Below are positions 1-8,413 of a stretch of DNA of 64,000 nucleotides, piece after piece. Position 1 is the first letter of the stretch; the number at the start of each line of letters is the position of its first letter. The stretch lies in assembly GCA_049671745.1 (NCBI GenBank), contig JBATVL010000096.1:1-64000 (forward strand). The letters run 5' to 3'. The position numbers and the translations under genes are program-made. The notes below the pieces were generated by a model. The model searched no databases and was not told the origin of the DNA. It worked only from the letters and a program-made list of their open reading frames with translations. The stretch is from SNAP01 sp049671745 (GTDB lineage: Bacteria; Bacteroidota; Bacteroidia; Bacteroidales; Marinifilaceae).

Positions 1-2
1 AT

Positions 3-53
3 CATATTCTTGATAAAATAGACAAGAATCAAAAAAATATAGATGAAGAATAA
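3..53 (+). CDS. C-terminal tail of an upstream gene (partial)
   Basis: An open frame enters from the left edge, encodes 16 residues rich in Lys, Asp and Asn, and stops at 51-53. It overlaps the start of the next gene by 11 bases, an arrangement common in operons. ImmA/IrrE-type peptidases usually follow an XRE-family repressor gene, so this may be the end of one, but nothing in the tail identifies it. Confidence 0.4.
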   Translation, partial: HILDKIDKNQKNIDEE

Positions 54-828
54 TCAGAACAATAAAATTATTGAACTAGCAGAATTTATTGCTTTAGAAC
101 ATGATTCAATAGTTACTCCTTTAGAAACTATTGCACTTGAAGAAGATCTACAAATAATTTATGATTCTTATGAAGATGCTTTCGATGGTCTTTCTGTTTT
201 CGACTCTAAATATTTTATTCATTTAAACACTGACAGAGGAAACACCATAAACTCAAAGAGAGGAAGATTTACTCTAGCTCACGAATTAGGACATTACTTT
301 ATAACTTCTCATAGAACAGCTCTCTATAAAGGAAAATTACCACATCCGTCTCTTATTCTAACACAAGTAAATAATACAATGGAAAGAGAAGCGGATCTTT
401 TTGCATCAACTCTTTTAATGCCTACTGTAAGATTTAAAGAAGTATGTCAGAATAAAATATTTGATTATTCAATTATAAAAGAGTTATCTAATACATTTAA
501 TGTAAGTATTACTGCAACTGCTATACGTTTTACACAAATAGGCAATCATCCTATATGTATAATATATTCTCATAATAATAAACCTATATGGTATTATTAT
601 AGTAGCGATTTTAGATTCAAGAAACTTCTTCATAATAAATCTAAAATACCTATAAATACACTAGCTGGGGATTTTTACAATAAAGGAATTAGAAACTTAG
701 AAGAAATAGAATTAGAGGCAGAAGATTGGTTCCTTTGCTTTAATCAAAATGATAGAAAAACAACTATTATCGAAAAATCTATATTTAGTCCAAATAATTC
801 AGCACTTAGTATTATATGGCAAGAATAA
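43..828 (+). CDS. ImmA/IrrE family metallopeptidase
   Basis: A 261-residue cytoplasmic protein with the zinc-protease helix HELGH at residues 80-84 and the downstream motif EREADLFA near residues 114-121, which would supply the third zinc ligand. This is the hallmark of the ImmA/IrrE (COG2856, DUF955) family. Characterised members cleave or release XRE-type repressors on mobile elements or in stress regulons. The C-terminal 100 residues have no motif I recognise. The ATG lies inside the end of the preceding frame, which suggests translational coupling to a regulator lost off the window edge. The family is secure; the target is unknown. Confidence 0.85.
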   Translation: MKNNQNNKIIELAEFIALEHDSIVTPLETIALEEDLQIIYDSYEDAFDGLSVFDSKYFIHLNTDRGNTINSKRGRFTLAHELGHYFITSHRTALYKGKLPHPSLILTQVNNTMEREADLFASTLLMPTVRFKEVCQNKIFDYSIIKELSNTFNVSITATAIRFTQIGNHPICIIYSHNNKPIWYYYSSDFRFKKLLHNKSKIPINTLAGDFYNKGIRNLEEIELEAEDWFLCFNQNDRKTTIIEKSIFSPNNSALSIIWQE

Positions 829-1355
829 TATTTAATGATTATACAATAGATTCGGATAAAGTCACCACTCCTCAGAAGACAAGAAAAAAAACACTCTAAT
901 TCGAACGTAAAAGCCAAACAAGAACCAATCAAAAGCCAAGGAACGGCCCTAAAGCTTATTCTTCCTGTAATCTTCCTGTAATCTTGCCGTAATCTTCCTG
1001 TATTTAAAGATACAGAACATATAAAAAAACGTTAGAGAACCAACAGAAGACCAGGCTCTTTACTACATCACAATTGGCTGTTAATAAATAGATCATTGGC
1101 CTAAAAGGACAAATCAAGGCATTCCTCATGCATTCTTCTTAGGTACAATAATTGAAGTAAATGAACTTAAGCAATCTCTAGAAGAGATAACTATTCGTAT
1201 CAAAGGACTTAAAATAGAAAAGGGAAAGATAAAAGAAATAACCTTAAAGCTAGAAGGCAAAAAGGATAGTAAAACAAAAAGTTAGAGTTTTGTTTAAAAG
1301 CATTAGGGCTGAGAAAAATTATACAATCTTCAAATAATGAATTGTCCTAAGTTCA
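829..1355. other. Intergenic region with decayed coding-like frame
   Basis: No intact gene is visible. The first part contains an 11-bp tandem repeat block (separate entry). Downstream, one plus-strand frame from about 1030 to 1285 reads through 80 codons with only two adjacent stops near 1082, giving a Lys/Glu-rich tail after a segment containing HWPKRTNQGIPHAFFLG. There is no ATG at a sensible place. It could be a degraded gene or chance reading in a repeat element. No clear terminator was found for either flanking gene. Confidence 0.4.
927..1010 (+). repeat. 11-bp tandem repeat block, copy 1 of a dispersed element
   Basis: The unit CTTCCTGTAAT occurs at 961, 972, 983 (two substitutions) and 994, an exact 11-base period. 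Twenty-one bases before the first unit is the 10-mer AAAAGCCAAG (931-940), followed by an AAC/GG-rich stretch. The same 10-mer followed by the same repeat unit is found in inverted orientation at 4331-4407, so this is a dispersed element and not merely local slippage. Confidence 0.7.
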
Positions 1356-2282
1356 TTACTCCATAGTTTCGTTATTTTTATTGTTATAGATAGGAATCAT
1401 TGCCGATTTTAAATATTGACAGAAAGGTTCTATAATTAATCTTTTACTTGGGAAATAATTTGCATACCAAGTTCTTTGTTTAACATTTTTATCAAGTCTC
1501 ATAATTTTAAACTTTTCATTGTTTATATATGGATGGACATACCAGCTAGATAAAACTGCAACCCCCAGGTTTGCATTAATCATGTCGAATATTAGATCTG
1601 TAAAAGCGATTTTTGTTATCTTTTTAGGTTTTATATTATTTGGTGTTAAATATTCATTAATGAAAAAACTATCTTGATCTCCTGCATCATAATGAATAAA
1701 ATTAAAGTGTTGAAAATCTTGTATACTAATTATCTCCTTGTCATTTGCAAAAGGATGATCTTTTGATAAAACAGCTACTAAATCATCAACAAATAATTTT
1801 TGTGATATTATTAATGGATTAATTACCTCTTCACTTGTTATGGCTAAATCAAGCTTGTTTTCTAGTAGTGCCTGAACAGGATTATTTGTGTATTTAGCAA
1901 TTATTTGAGTCTTGATATTTATTTTAGCTTCATTAATCTGTTTTAAAACAGAAGGGAACCAATGATACGATGTGTAACAACCTGTACAAAGTCTTAATTG
2001 GTTTATCTCAGCTTCATTTAATGCAAGAATCTCTTTATGTAATCTATTGAGTTCGGGTAAGATTTTCTGACTACTTTCCCATATACATTTACCTGTTTCT
2101 GTTAGCTTAAAGTTCTTTCCTCTTTTGCTTAGAACTTTTGTCCCTAGCCTATGTTCTAGATCCTTAAGTTGATGACTAAGTGCAGATTGAGTTAAATTCA
2201 TTTCTTCAGCTGCAGCAACCATTGTTCCATGCTTAACAATTTTATCAATAAGAATTAAATGATGAGATGTTATAATGTCCAT
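1356..2282 (-). CDS. LysR family transcriptional regulator, MetR-like
   Basis: A 308-residue LysR-type activator/repressor: N-terminal winged helix-turn-helix (about residues 5-64, with the recognition-helix core NLTQSALSHQLKDLE) and a C-terminal effector domain with the periplasmic-binding fold. The TQSALSHQ helix, the Cys-x-x-x-x-x-W element at the start of the effector domain, and overall length resemble MetR, the homocysteine-responsive regulator of methionine genes, but I cannot confirm the ligand. It is divergent from the amidotransferase-like gene at 2391, with 108 bases between them, so that gene is the likeliest local target. Confidence 0.85.
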   Translation of the reverse strand: MDIITSHHLILIDKIVKHGTMVAAAEEMNLTQSALSHQLKDLEHRLGTKVLSKRGKNFKLTETGKCIWESSQKILPELNRLHKEILALNEAEINQLRLCTGCYTSYHWFPSVLKQINEAKINIKTQIIAKYTNNPVQALLENKLDLAITSEEVINPLIISQKLFVDDLVAVLSKDHPFANDKEIISIQDFQHFNFIHYDAGDQDSFFINEYLTPNNIKPKKITKIAFTDLIFDMINANLGVAVLSSWYVHPYINNEKFKIMRLDKNVKQRTWYANYFPSKRLIIEPFCQYLKSAMIPIYNNKNNETME

Positions 2283-2286
2283 AGAA

Positions 2287-2294
2287 CAAAAGTA
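2287..2294 (-). promoter_or_regulatory. Candidate -7 box of the LysR gene
   Basis: On the minus strand the sequence TACTTTTG matches the Bacteroides -7 consensus TAnnTTTG but sits only four bases from the start codon at 2282. If used, the transcript would be leaderless or nearly so. No matching -33 TTTG was found, so it may be chance. Confidence 0.3.
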
Positions 2295-2390
2295 TGAATA
2301 TTATTAATACTTTCATGAGAAATAGTCCGATTTTCATATACATATATTACTTAACTTTACATTATTATTAATCATTCAAAAACTTATAGT

Positions 2391-3071
2391 ATGAAAATTG
2401 CAATTATTGCAGATTACAACGAGAAACTTCGTCCTCATGTAGCAACTAATGAAGCTCTTGAGCATTCAGCTAAGAAACTAGGATTTGATCTTGAAGTGGA
2501 ATGGATTTCTACAAAGGCTGTTCATAATGTTGAAGAGAAAATGAAAGAATTTGATGGCATTTTAGTTGCTCCCGGATCTCCATGTGATGAGGTGATGATG
2601 CAAATAATTTATTTTGCACGTACAAATAATATTGCTACTCTAGGAACCTGTGGTGGATTTCAAAACATTGTTATTGAATATGCTCGTAATGTATTAAATA
2701 TTAGTGATGCAGCACATTCAGAACAAGATCCTTCTTCAGATAATCTAGTTGTAACTCCTTTGGTTTGTTCTTTGGCAGGACAGATTCATGAGGTTCAGAT
2801 AACAGATAAGAATTCACTATCCTATCGCTTGTTCCAAAAAGAATCAATAATGGAGAAATATTATTGTAGTTTTGGATTAAATAGTTCGTATGAATTAGCA
2901 TTTAAAGAGAGTGGCTTTATTCCTGTTGGAAGAGATGAAACAGAAATAAGAATAATGGAACTTCAAGCTCATCCGTTTTTCTTGATCACTCTTTTCGTTC
3001 CTCAAGATAATTCAACATTTTCAGATCCGCATCCTATTGTTACAGAATTTTTAAGAGTAGCATCTCTTTAA
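2391..3071 (+). CDS. CTP synthase C-terminal-like class I amidotransferase homologue
   Basis: A 226-residue single-domain protein of the class I glutamine amidotransferase fold. It has the nucleophile elbow GTCGGFQ with Cys87, and a His194 in AHPFF. In working glutaminases the His is followed by Pro-Glu; here the Glu position is Phe196, so the classical Cys-His-Glu triad is incomplete. It resembles the stand-alone family described as CTP synthase C-terminal region-related (seleno)protein, in which some members replace the Cys with selenocysteine; here the codon is a normal TGT. There is no synthetase domain. Divergent from the LysR gene. Family assignment good, reaction unknown. Confidence 0.75.
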   Translation: MKIAIIADYNEKLRPHVATNEALEHSAKKLGFDLEVEWISTKAVHNVEEKMKEFDGILVAPGSPCDEVMMQIIYFARTNNIATLGTCGGFQNIVIEYARNVLNISDAAHSEQDPSSDNLVVTPLVCSLAGQIHEVQITDKNSLSYRLFQKESIMEKYYCSFGLNSSYELAFKESGFIPVGRDETEIRIMELQAHPFFLITLFVPQDNSTFSDPHPIVTEFLRVASL

Positions 3072-3100
3072 TAAGATTTAGTGTATTGAATTGTTAAGCA

Positions 3101-3135
3101 AAAAGGATTTCCTTCTGGAAATCCTTTTGTTTGTT
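3101..3135 (+). terminator. Rho-independent terminator
   Basis: A 12-bp perfect stem (3101-3112 with 3117-3128) with a TTCT loop, followed by a T-rich tract, 30 bases after the amidotransferase-like gene. Confidence 0.85.
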
Positions 3136-3222
3136 TATATAAGTTGTTCTCTAAATAAGCTTATCTATCTTAAATATAGATGATTTGCAATTAATCCATT
3201 GTAAACTTTATAAATTTGAATA

Positions 3223-3230
3223 TATATTTG
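3223..3230 (+). promoter_or_regulatory. Candidate -7 promoter box (TATATTTG)
   Basis: Matches TAnnTTTG, 18 bases before the dehydrogenase start. An ATTG at 3198-3201, 21 bases upstream, could serve as a weak -33 element. Confidence 0.5.
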
Positions 3231-3248
3231 TAATAAAATTTAGAAGAG

Positions 3249-4178
3249 ATGAGTATACTATTAGTTTTTGAAAACAAGGATGTTAGTCCATGGGTAAAGA
3301 TGTTAAAAGCGAAATTACCTGAAACAAGCATAGAGATATATCCAGATGTAAAAGACAAAGCAGCAGTGGATTTTGTAATATGCTGGAAACCCAAAAAGAA
3401 TGCATTTGCTGAATTCCCTAATATAAAAGTTATTCAGTCTGTAGGTGCTTCCATAGATCATATTACAAATTCTCAAGTTCTTAATAAAGATGAGATTGTA
3501 ACAAGAATTGTAGATCATAGATTGTCGCATGACATGTGGGAATTTACATTATCCATTGTTCTAGCGCAACAAAAGAACCTAAAAACATATCTTCATAAGC
3601 AGGATTCTAAAGAATGGAAACCTAAAGATTATAAATCTACTGATAAAACAATTGTTTCTATTATGGGCTTGGGAAGCATAGGAGCTCATGTGGCTGAACA
3701 ATTTGCACTATTTGGTTTTAAGGTAAAAGGATGGAGTAATTCGCCAAAAGAGATCTCTAATGTTGAGAGTTTTAGCGGTAAAGAAGAACTTAACACATTT
3801 CTAAATGATTCTGATTTTTTAATTAATCTATTGCCTCTAACTAAGGAAACGGAAAATATTTTAAATAAGCCTACTCTTCAACAACTACCAAATCATTCGT
3901 TTTTAATTAATGTTGGTAGAGGTGAACACCTGGTAGAGTCAGATTTAATAGAGCTTCTAGATTCCTCTATGCTTTCAGGGGCTTTCTTGGATGTATTTAG
4001 AACAGAACCATTACCAAATAATCATCCTTTTTGGTCGCATCCTAAGATTCAAATCACACCTCATATTGCAAGTTTAACAAACGTAGAAAGTGCTACTAGT
4101 CAGATAATTGAGAATTATAATCGTTTTCTAAATAAGAAGGAGTTATTAAATACTGTATCTCTATCTAAAGGTTATTAG
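3249..4178 (+). CDS. D-2-hydroxyacid dehydrogenase, GhrA-like (glyoxylate/hydroxypyruvate reductase)
   Basis: A 309-residue NAD(P)-dependent oxidoreductase that would reduce small 2-keto acids such as glyoxylate or hydroxypyruvate. The Rossmann motif GLGSIG is near residue 140, the substrate-binding Arg lies in NVGRGEH, and the catalytic His in HPKIQITPHIAS near the C-terminal third. The sequence DVFRTEPLPNNHPFWSHP closely follows the GhrA subgroup pattern. The N-terminal catalytic lobe is short, as usual for GhrA. It stands alone between a terminator and a repeat-rich gap. Substrate preference cannot be read from sequence. Confidence 0.85.
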   Translation: MSILLVFENKDVSPWVKMLKAKLPETSIEIYPDVKDKAAVDFVICWKPKKNAFAEFPNIKVIQSVGASIDHITNSQVLNKDEIVTRIVDHRLSHDMWEFTLSIVLAQQKNLKTYLHKQDSKEWKPKDYKSTDKTIVSIMGLGSIGAHVAEQFALFGFKVKGWSNSPKEISNVESFSGKEELNTFLNDSDFLINLLPLTKETENILNKPTLQQLPNHSFLINVGRGEHLVESDLIELLDSSMLSGAFLDVFRTEPLPNNHPFWSHPKIQITPHIASLTNVESATSQIIENYNRFLNKKELLNTVSLSKGY

Positions 4179-4493
4179 AGAAGGAGAAGAATAACAGAAC
4201 TACACTCTAATTTACTCTGGATATGGCCTTATAGACCAGTTTTGATCCAATTATGTTCCAATAAACATACACTTATAAGGCATTATTTCTGTCTGTTTTC
4301 TGATAGTTTTCTGATAGTTCTCTGATATAAATCACAGGAAGATCAGAGAACACAGGAAGATCACAGGAAGATCAGATATTTAGCCTGTTTCTTGGCTTTT
4401 AATTGCCTCTTTCTTGCAGTTTATGTCCAAGTTTGAGTCTCTTTCTTCTATTCTTTAAAATATCATCAAAAGAGCAAGTACTAAAAATAAGAA
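4179..4493. other. Intergenic region around the second repeat copy
   Basis: No gene is visible on either strand. The region holds the inverted copy of the repeat element (4331-4407) and two TTTTCTGATAG-type direct repeats at about 4297-4318. On the minus strand, sequences beyond the repeat units (AGAGAACTATCAGAAAAC) align loosely with the corresponding part of the first copy (AGAGAACCAACAGAAGAC at about 1034-1051). Confidence 0.5.
4331..4407 (-). repeat. 11-bp repeat block, inverted copy 2 of the dispersed element
   Basis: Read on the plus strand, ACAGGAAGATC occurs at 4334, 4352 and 4363; the last two are directly adjacent with an 11-base period. Its complement GATCTTCCTGT matches the first copy's AATCTTCCTGT at 10 of 11 bases. 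CTTGGCTTTT at 4391-4400 is the exact complement of the 10-mer at 931-940, at the equivalent position. Confidence 0.7.
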
Positions 4494-4530
4494 CAAAAAA
4501 AAGAGACCGTCTGTAATAGACGATCTCTTT
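4494..4530 (-). terminator. Terminator of lysS
   Basis: A 13-bp stem with one mismatch (4500-4512 with 4518-4530), loop of five, flanked on the plus strand by an A-run, giving a U-run on the minus strand 20 bases beyond the lysS stop. Confidence 0.85.
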
Positions 4531-4550
4531 AATTTATAAGTAAAAACTTA

Positions 4551-6272
4551 TTACTTTATCCAAGCCTCAACATCCTCTTTAGAAGGATTAGTAAGACCGA
4601 ATTTATTTTTCTTATTTACACCGCAAAGATCTTGGTGTAACTTATTTACGTTTGTGTTTTCTTTGAATTCAGCAACAGTTTTGTATCCTGCTTTACGAAT
4701 AACAGCAACCCATTCAGGACTCATACCAAGATCAACAAATTTATCATCAGAATCAGCATTAATCTTAGGTTCTGGTTTCATTTGAGGAAATAATAATACA
4801 TCTTGTATAGATTGAGAATTAGTAAGCATCATAATTAAACGATCTATACCAATACCCATTCCTGATGTAGGAGGCATACCGTACTCAAGTGCTTTTACGA
4901 AATCGTAATCTATAAACATAGCTTCATCATCACCTCTTTCAGCAAGTTTAGCTTGTTCTTCGAAACGATTTAACTGATCTATAGGATCATTAAGCTCAGA
5001 GTATGCATTTGCTACCTCTTTACCGTTAATCATAAGCTCGAAACGCTCAGTCATCTCAGGATTATCTCTATGTTTCTTAGTTAAAGGAGACATTTCTTTT
5101 GGATAATCATAAATGAAAGTAGGCTGAATATATTTGTGCTCACAGTTTTCTCCAAAAATCTCATCTATAAGTTTTCCTTTACCCATAGAATCATCAATGT
5201 CCATATTCAATTGCTTACATACATCACGAAGACCAGCTTCATCCATATGCTCAATATCGAAACCTGTATGTTCTTTAATTGCATCCACCATTCTAACACG
5301 AGCGAAAGGACGTTTGAAAGAAATATCGTTATCTCCGAATTTTCCTTCTGTTGTTCCGTTCACGTCTATAGCAGCTTTTTCTATCATTTCTTCAGTGAAA
5401 GACATCATCCAGTTGTAGTCTTTGTATGCAACGTAAATTTCCATACATGTAAACTCTGGATTATGTGTTCTGTCCATTCCTTCGTTACGGAAGTTACGAG
5501 AGAACTCATATACACCGTCAAAGCCACCTACTATAAGTCTCTTTAAGTAAAGCTCATTAGCTATACGTAAATAAAGAGGAATATCTAGTGCGTTATGGTG
5601 AGTAATAAATGGTCGAGCTGCTGCTCCACCAGGTATAGATTGAAGAACTGGAGTGTCAACCTCAAGGTAACCTTTTTCGTTGAAGAAGTTACGCATAGAG
5701 TTCATAAGCTTAGTACGCTTGATGAAAACCTCTTTAACAGATGGGTTAACAATTAAGTCAAGGTATCTCTGTCTGTATCTTTGTTCTGGATCTGTAAATG
5801 CATCAAAAACTTGTCCATCTTTTTCCTTTACAATAGGAAGAGGGTGAATAGATTTTGAAAGTATAGTAAATTCACTTGCGTGAACTGAAATTTCTCCTAC
5901 TTTAGTTTTAAAGACTCTACCTTTAATTCCTATTATATCACCTATATCTAAAAGCTTCTTAAAAACAGTGTTATAAAGAGTTTTATCTTCTCCTTCGCAA
6001 ATCTCGTCTCTTGAGATATAAACCTGAATACGTCCTTTAGAATCTTGAAGCTCTAAGAAAGATGCCTTTCCCATTATACGACGACCCATAACTCTACCAG
6101 CTACAACCACCTGTTTATCTTCTTCACTCTCGTCGAACTCTTTCTTTATATCTACAGAATAAGCGTCTATTGGATACTCGCTCGCTGGAAATGGATCTAT
6201 GCCCAAGTTCTCAAGCTCTTTCAAAGAATTTCTTCTTATAATTTCTTGTTCAGTTAATTCTGTATAGCTCAT
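4551..6272 (-). CDS. lysS: Lysyl-tRNA synthetase (class II)
   Basis: Charges tRNA-Lys with lysine using ATP. The order is an N-terminal OB-fold anticodon-binding domain (about 60-165), then the class II catalytic core with motif 2 around FRNEGMDRTHNPEF (near residue 265) and motif 3 GMGIGIDRLIMML (near 485). The protein is 573 residues, about 65 longer than the E. coli enzyme; the extra C-terminal part after residue 505 (from GMSPEWVAVIRKAGY) is an extension I associate with Bacteroidota LysS. It is monocistronic with its own terminator and a candidate promoter box at 6304-6311. Confidence 0.97.
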   Translation of the reverse strand: MSYTELTEQEIIRRNSLKELENLGIDPFPASEYPIDAYSVDIKKEFDESEEDKQVVVAGRVMGRRIMGKASFLELQDSKGRIQVYISRDEICEGEDKTLYNTVFKKLLDIGDIIGIKGRVFKTKVGEISVHASEFTILSKSIHPLPIVKEKDGQVFDAFTDPEQRYRQRYLDLIVNPSVKEVFIKRTKLMNSMRNFFNEKGYLEVDTPVLQSIPGGAAARPFITHHNALDIPLYLRIANELYLKRLIVGGFDGVYEFSRNFRNEGMDRTHNPEFTCMEIYVAYKDYNWMMSFTEEMIEKAAIDVNGTTEGKFGDNDISFKRPFARVRMVDAIKEHTGFDIEHMDEAGLRDVCKQLNMDIDDSMGKGKLIDEIFGENCEHKYIQPTFIYDYPKEMSPLTKKHRDNPEMTERFELMINGKEVANAYSELNDPIDQLNRFEEQAKLAERGDDEAMFIDYDFVKALEYGMPPTSGMGIGIDRLIMMLTNSQSIQDVLLFPQMKPEPKINADSDDKFVDLGMSPEWVAVIRKAGYKTVAEFKENTNVNKLHQDLCGVNKKNKFGLTNPSKEDVEAWIK

Positions 6273-6594
6273 GTTGTGCTCTTATAACATTATTAATAAT
6301 CGACAAATATAATTATTAATTATGAATTTTGAATTATTATTTAAGTGCAAATCTTGCTTGCAGGTTTTCATTCTACAAGTCAATGGGCTTATTGAAGAGC
6401 GCTAAGTTGAGCTATTGTTAGAGAACTTAACATACCGTATTTTTAAAAAAGAGAAAAATGCTGATACATAATAGTATAGGATGTTAGCCTTTCTATTCTT
6501 AATGAAAATATAATTTATAGACGTTGAATTAGTCAATAAAAATCAGTATTTTGTGTCGAATTACATTGCAGAAATTAATTGAAAAAAAACATTA
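6273..6594. other. Divergent intergenic region lysS-recJ
   Basis: No gene or RNA recognised in this 322-base gap between divergent lysS and recJ. It must hold both promoters. A good -7 match exists for lysS (separate entry); for recJ only a shortened TATTTTG at about 6547-6553 was seen. Confidence 0.5.
6304..6311 (-). promoter_or_regulatory. Candidate -7 promoter box of lysS (TATATTTG)
   Basis: A minus-strand match to TAnnTTTG 32 bases upstream of the lysS start. No convincing -33 TTTG at the expected distance. Confidence 0.45.
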
Positions 6595-8325
6595 ATGGAA
6601 AGAAGATGGATTATTAATCACGAAGCAACTGACGATCAGATCGAGCTTTTGTCGGATTCGCTTGAATATAGCAAAGTTCTATGCAACTTACTTATTCAAA
6701 GAGGCATCACAACAAAAGAAGATGCAATTTCCTTCTTCAACCCTAATTTATCAGATCTACACGATCCATTCTTGATGAAAGATATGGATAAGGCAATAGC
6801 ACGCTTGGATGTAGCTCTTGAGAGAAAAGAAAAGATTTTAGTTTATGGAGACTACGACGTAGATGGAACGACATCTGTAGCTCTTGTTTATTCCTTTTTG
6901 AAAACTTATTGCAAAGATATTTTTTATTATATTCCAGACAGATACCAAGAAGGATATGGAGTTTCGTTGAAAGGAATAGAGTATGCAGCAGAGAATGGCT
7001 ATTCTTTAATGATAGTACTTGATTGTGGCATTAAAGCAGTAGAGAAAATTGCTGTAGCTAACGAAAAAAATGTTGATATTATTATCTGCGACCATCATAC
7101 GCCTGGCGATTCTTTGCCCAATGCAGTGGCTGTTCTAGATCCTAAGAGAAAAGATTGCTCTTATCCTTGCGAATTCCTTTCTGGTTGTGGAGTTGGATTT
7201 AAACTTGTACATGGTTATTGCCAAAAAAATAATATCCCTTTAGAAAATATTTATAAACTTCTTGATTTACTTTGTGTTAGTATAGCCTCTGATATTGTTC
7301 CTATTATTGGGGAGAATAGAATATTGGCTAGTGAAGGACTTAAGCGTCTAAACAAGACTCCTTGCGTTGGTTTACAAACTATTAAAAATCTTGCAAACAT
7401 AGAGAAAGACTTAACTATCAATGATATAGTCTTTAAGATGGGACCAAGAATAAATGCTGCTGGTAGAGTTGAATCGGGAAATCAGTCGGTTGAACTTCTT
7501 GTTGTAGAAGATCCTAAAGAATCTAAGGATATTGGCGATAGAATAAATCATATAAATAACGAGAGAAAGAAGATTGATCATACTATTACTGATGAGGCTC
7601 TTGAAGAAATTAAAAATTCAGAGGCTTTAAAGGATAAGAAAAGTACTGTCCTTTTTAATACTAAATGGCATAAAGGTGTTATTGGTATTGTTGCTTCTCG
7701 TTTAATTGAAACATATTACCGACCTACAGTTATTTTAACTGAATCTAATGGCCTGGAGGGACTTGCTACTGGTTCTGCTCGTTCTGTTGAGGGTTATGAT
7801 TTGTATAGTGCTATATCGGAATGTAGTGAGTATCTTGAGAACTATGGTGGTCATAAATATGCTGCTGGACTTACTCTTAAGACTGAAAACATAGAAGCTT
7901 TTACTAATAAATTTGAAAAGTATGTAGCCAGTACTATTAAGGATGATATGCTTACTCCTCAAATTCATGTAGATGCTGAGATAAGTTTTGATGAGATAAA
8001 TGAGGATTTCTTTGAGAAATTATTATTATTTGCTCCATTCGGACCACAAAATTTAAGTCCTGTATTTGTAACAAGAGGGGTGGTTGATTATGGTTCTTCT
8101 AAAACTGTTGGTAAGAATAGAGAACATCTTAAGCTGGTTATAACCGACACTCCTACCTCTTCTTATCCTAGATCTACTAATGCAATTGCATTTAATATGG
8201 GGCATTTACATTCTCGTATTCATTCTGGAGAGAAGTTTGATATTTGTTACGCTTTACAAGAGAATGTTTATATGGGTGTTAGAGAAATTCAACTTCTTGT
8301 TCGTGATATTAAATTCTCGGAATAA
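6595..8325 (+). CDS. recJ: Single-stranded-DNA-specific exonuclease RecJ
   Basis: A 5'-3' single-strand DNA exonuclease acting in recombination and mismatch/base-excision repair. The DHH phosphoesterase core carries YGDYDVDGTTSVAL (about residues 83-96), DCGIKA, and the family triad in ICDHHTPGD (about residues 164-172). The DHHA1 domain follows with GVIGIVASRLIE and the glycine-rich YGGHKYAAGL near residue 420, and a C-terminal OB-like region. Length 576 matches the family. ATG chosen because family homology begins within the first 40 residues. Followed by a strong terminator shared with the convergent C69 peptidase. Confidence 0.95.
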   Translation: MERRWIINHEATDDQIELLSDSLEYSKVLCNLLIQRGITTKEDAISFFNPNLSDLHDPFLMKDMDKAIARLDVALERKEKILVYGDYDVDGTTSVALVYSFLKTYCKDIFYYIPDRYQEGYGVSLKGIEYAAENGYSLMIVLDCGIKAVEKIAVANEKNVDIIICDHHTPGDSLPNAVAVLDPKRKDCSYPCEFLSGCGVGFKLVHGYCQKNNIPLENIYKLLDLLCVSIASDIVPIIGENRILASEGLKRLNKTPCVGLQTIKNLANIEKDLTINDIVFKMGPRINAAGRVESGNQSVELLVVEDPKESKDIGDRINHINNERKKIDHTITDEALEEIKNSEALKDKKSTVLFNTKWHKGVIGIVASRLIETYYRPTVILTESNGLEGLATGSARSVEGYDLYSAISECSEYLENYGGHKYAAGLTLKTENIEAFTNKFEKYVASTIKDDMLTPQIHVDAEISFDEINEDFFEKLLLFAPFGPQNLSPVFVTRGVVDYGSSKTVGKNREHLKLVITDTPTSSYPRSTNAIAFNMGHLHSRIHSGEKFDICYALQENVYMGVREIQLLVRDIKFSE

Positions 8326-8346
8326 GATTTATTTTTAATGAAAAGA

Positions 8347-8386
8347 TAAAAGTGCAAACCCAGTAAAGGATTTGCACTTTTATTAT
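8347..8386 (+). terminator. Bidirectional terminator between recJ and the C69 peptidase
   Basis: A 12-bp perfect stem (8347-8358 with 8371-8382) around a 12-base loop, with A-rich and T-rich flanks, placed between two convergent genes. Confidence 0.8.
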
Positions 8387-8413
8387 TTAATAGATTTTTA
8401 TCTGTCTTTGTAA

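Noticed and set aside
829..1355. Insertion sequence
   Set aside because: No terminal inverted repeats, no transposase motif and no target duplication could be seen.
2649..2651. Selenocysteine codon in the amidotransferase-like gene
   Set aside because: The residue at the nucleophile is encoded by TGT (Cys), not TGA.
2391..3071. True CTP synthase
   Set aside because: Only 226 residues, no N-terminal synthetase domain, and the glutaminase Glu is replaced.
4297..4407. CRISPR array
   Set aside because: Units are only 11 bases, some directly adjacent without spacers, and no cas genes are near.
5134..5546. Plus-strand ORFs of 94 and 136 residues
   Set aside because: Both are antisense to lysS and reflect its codon usage.
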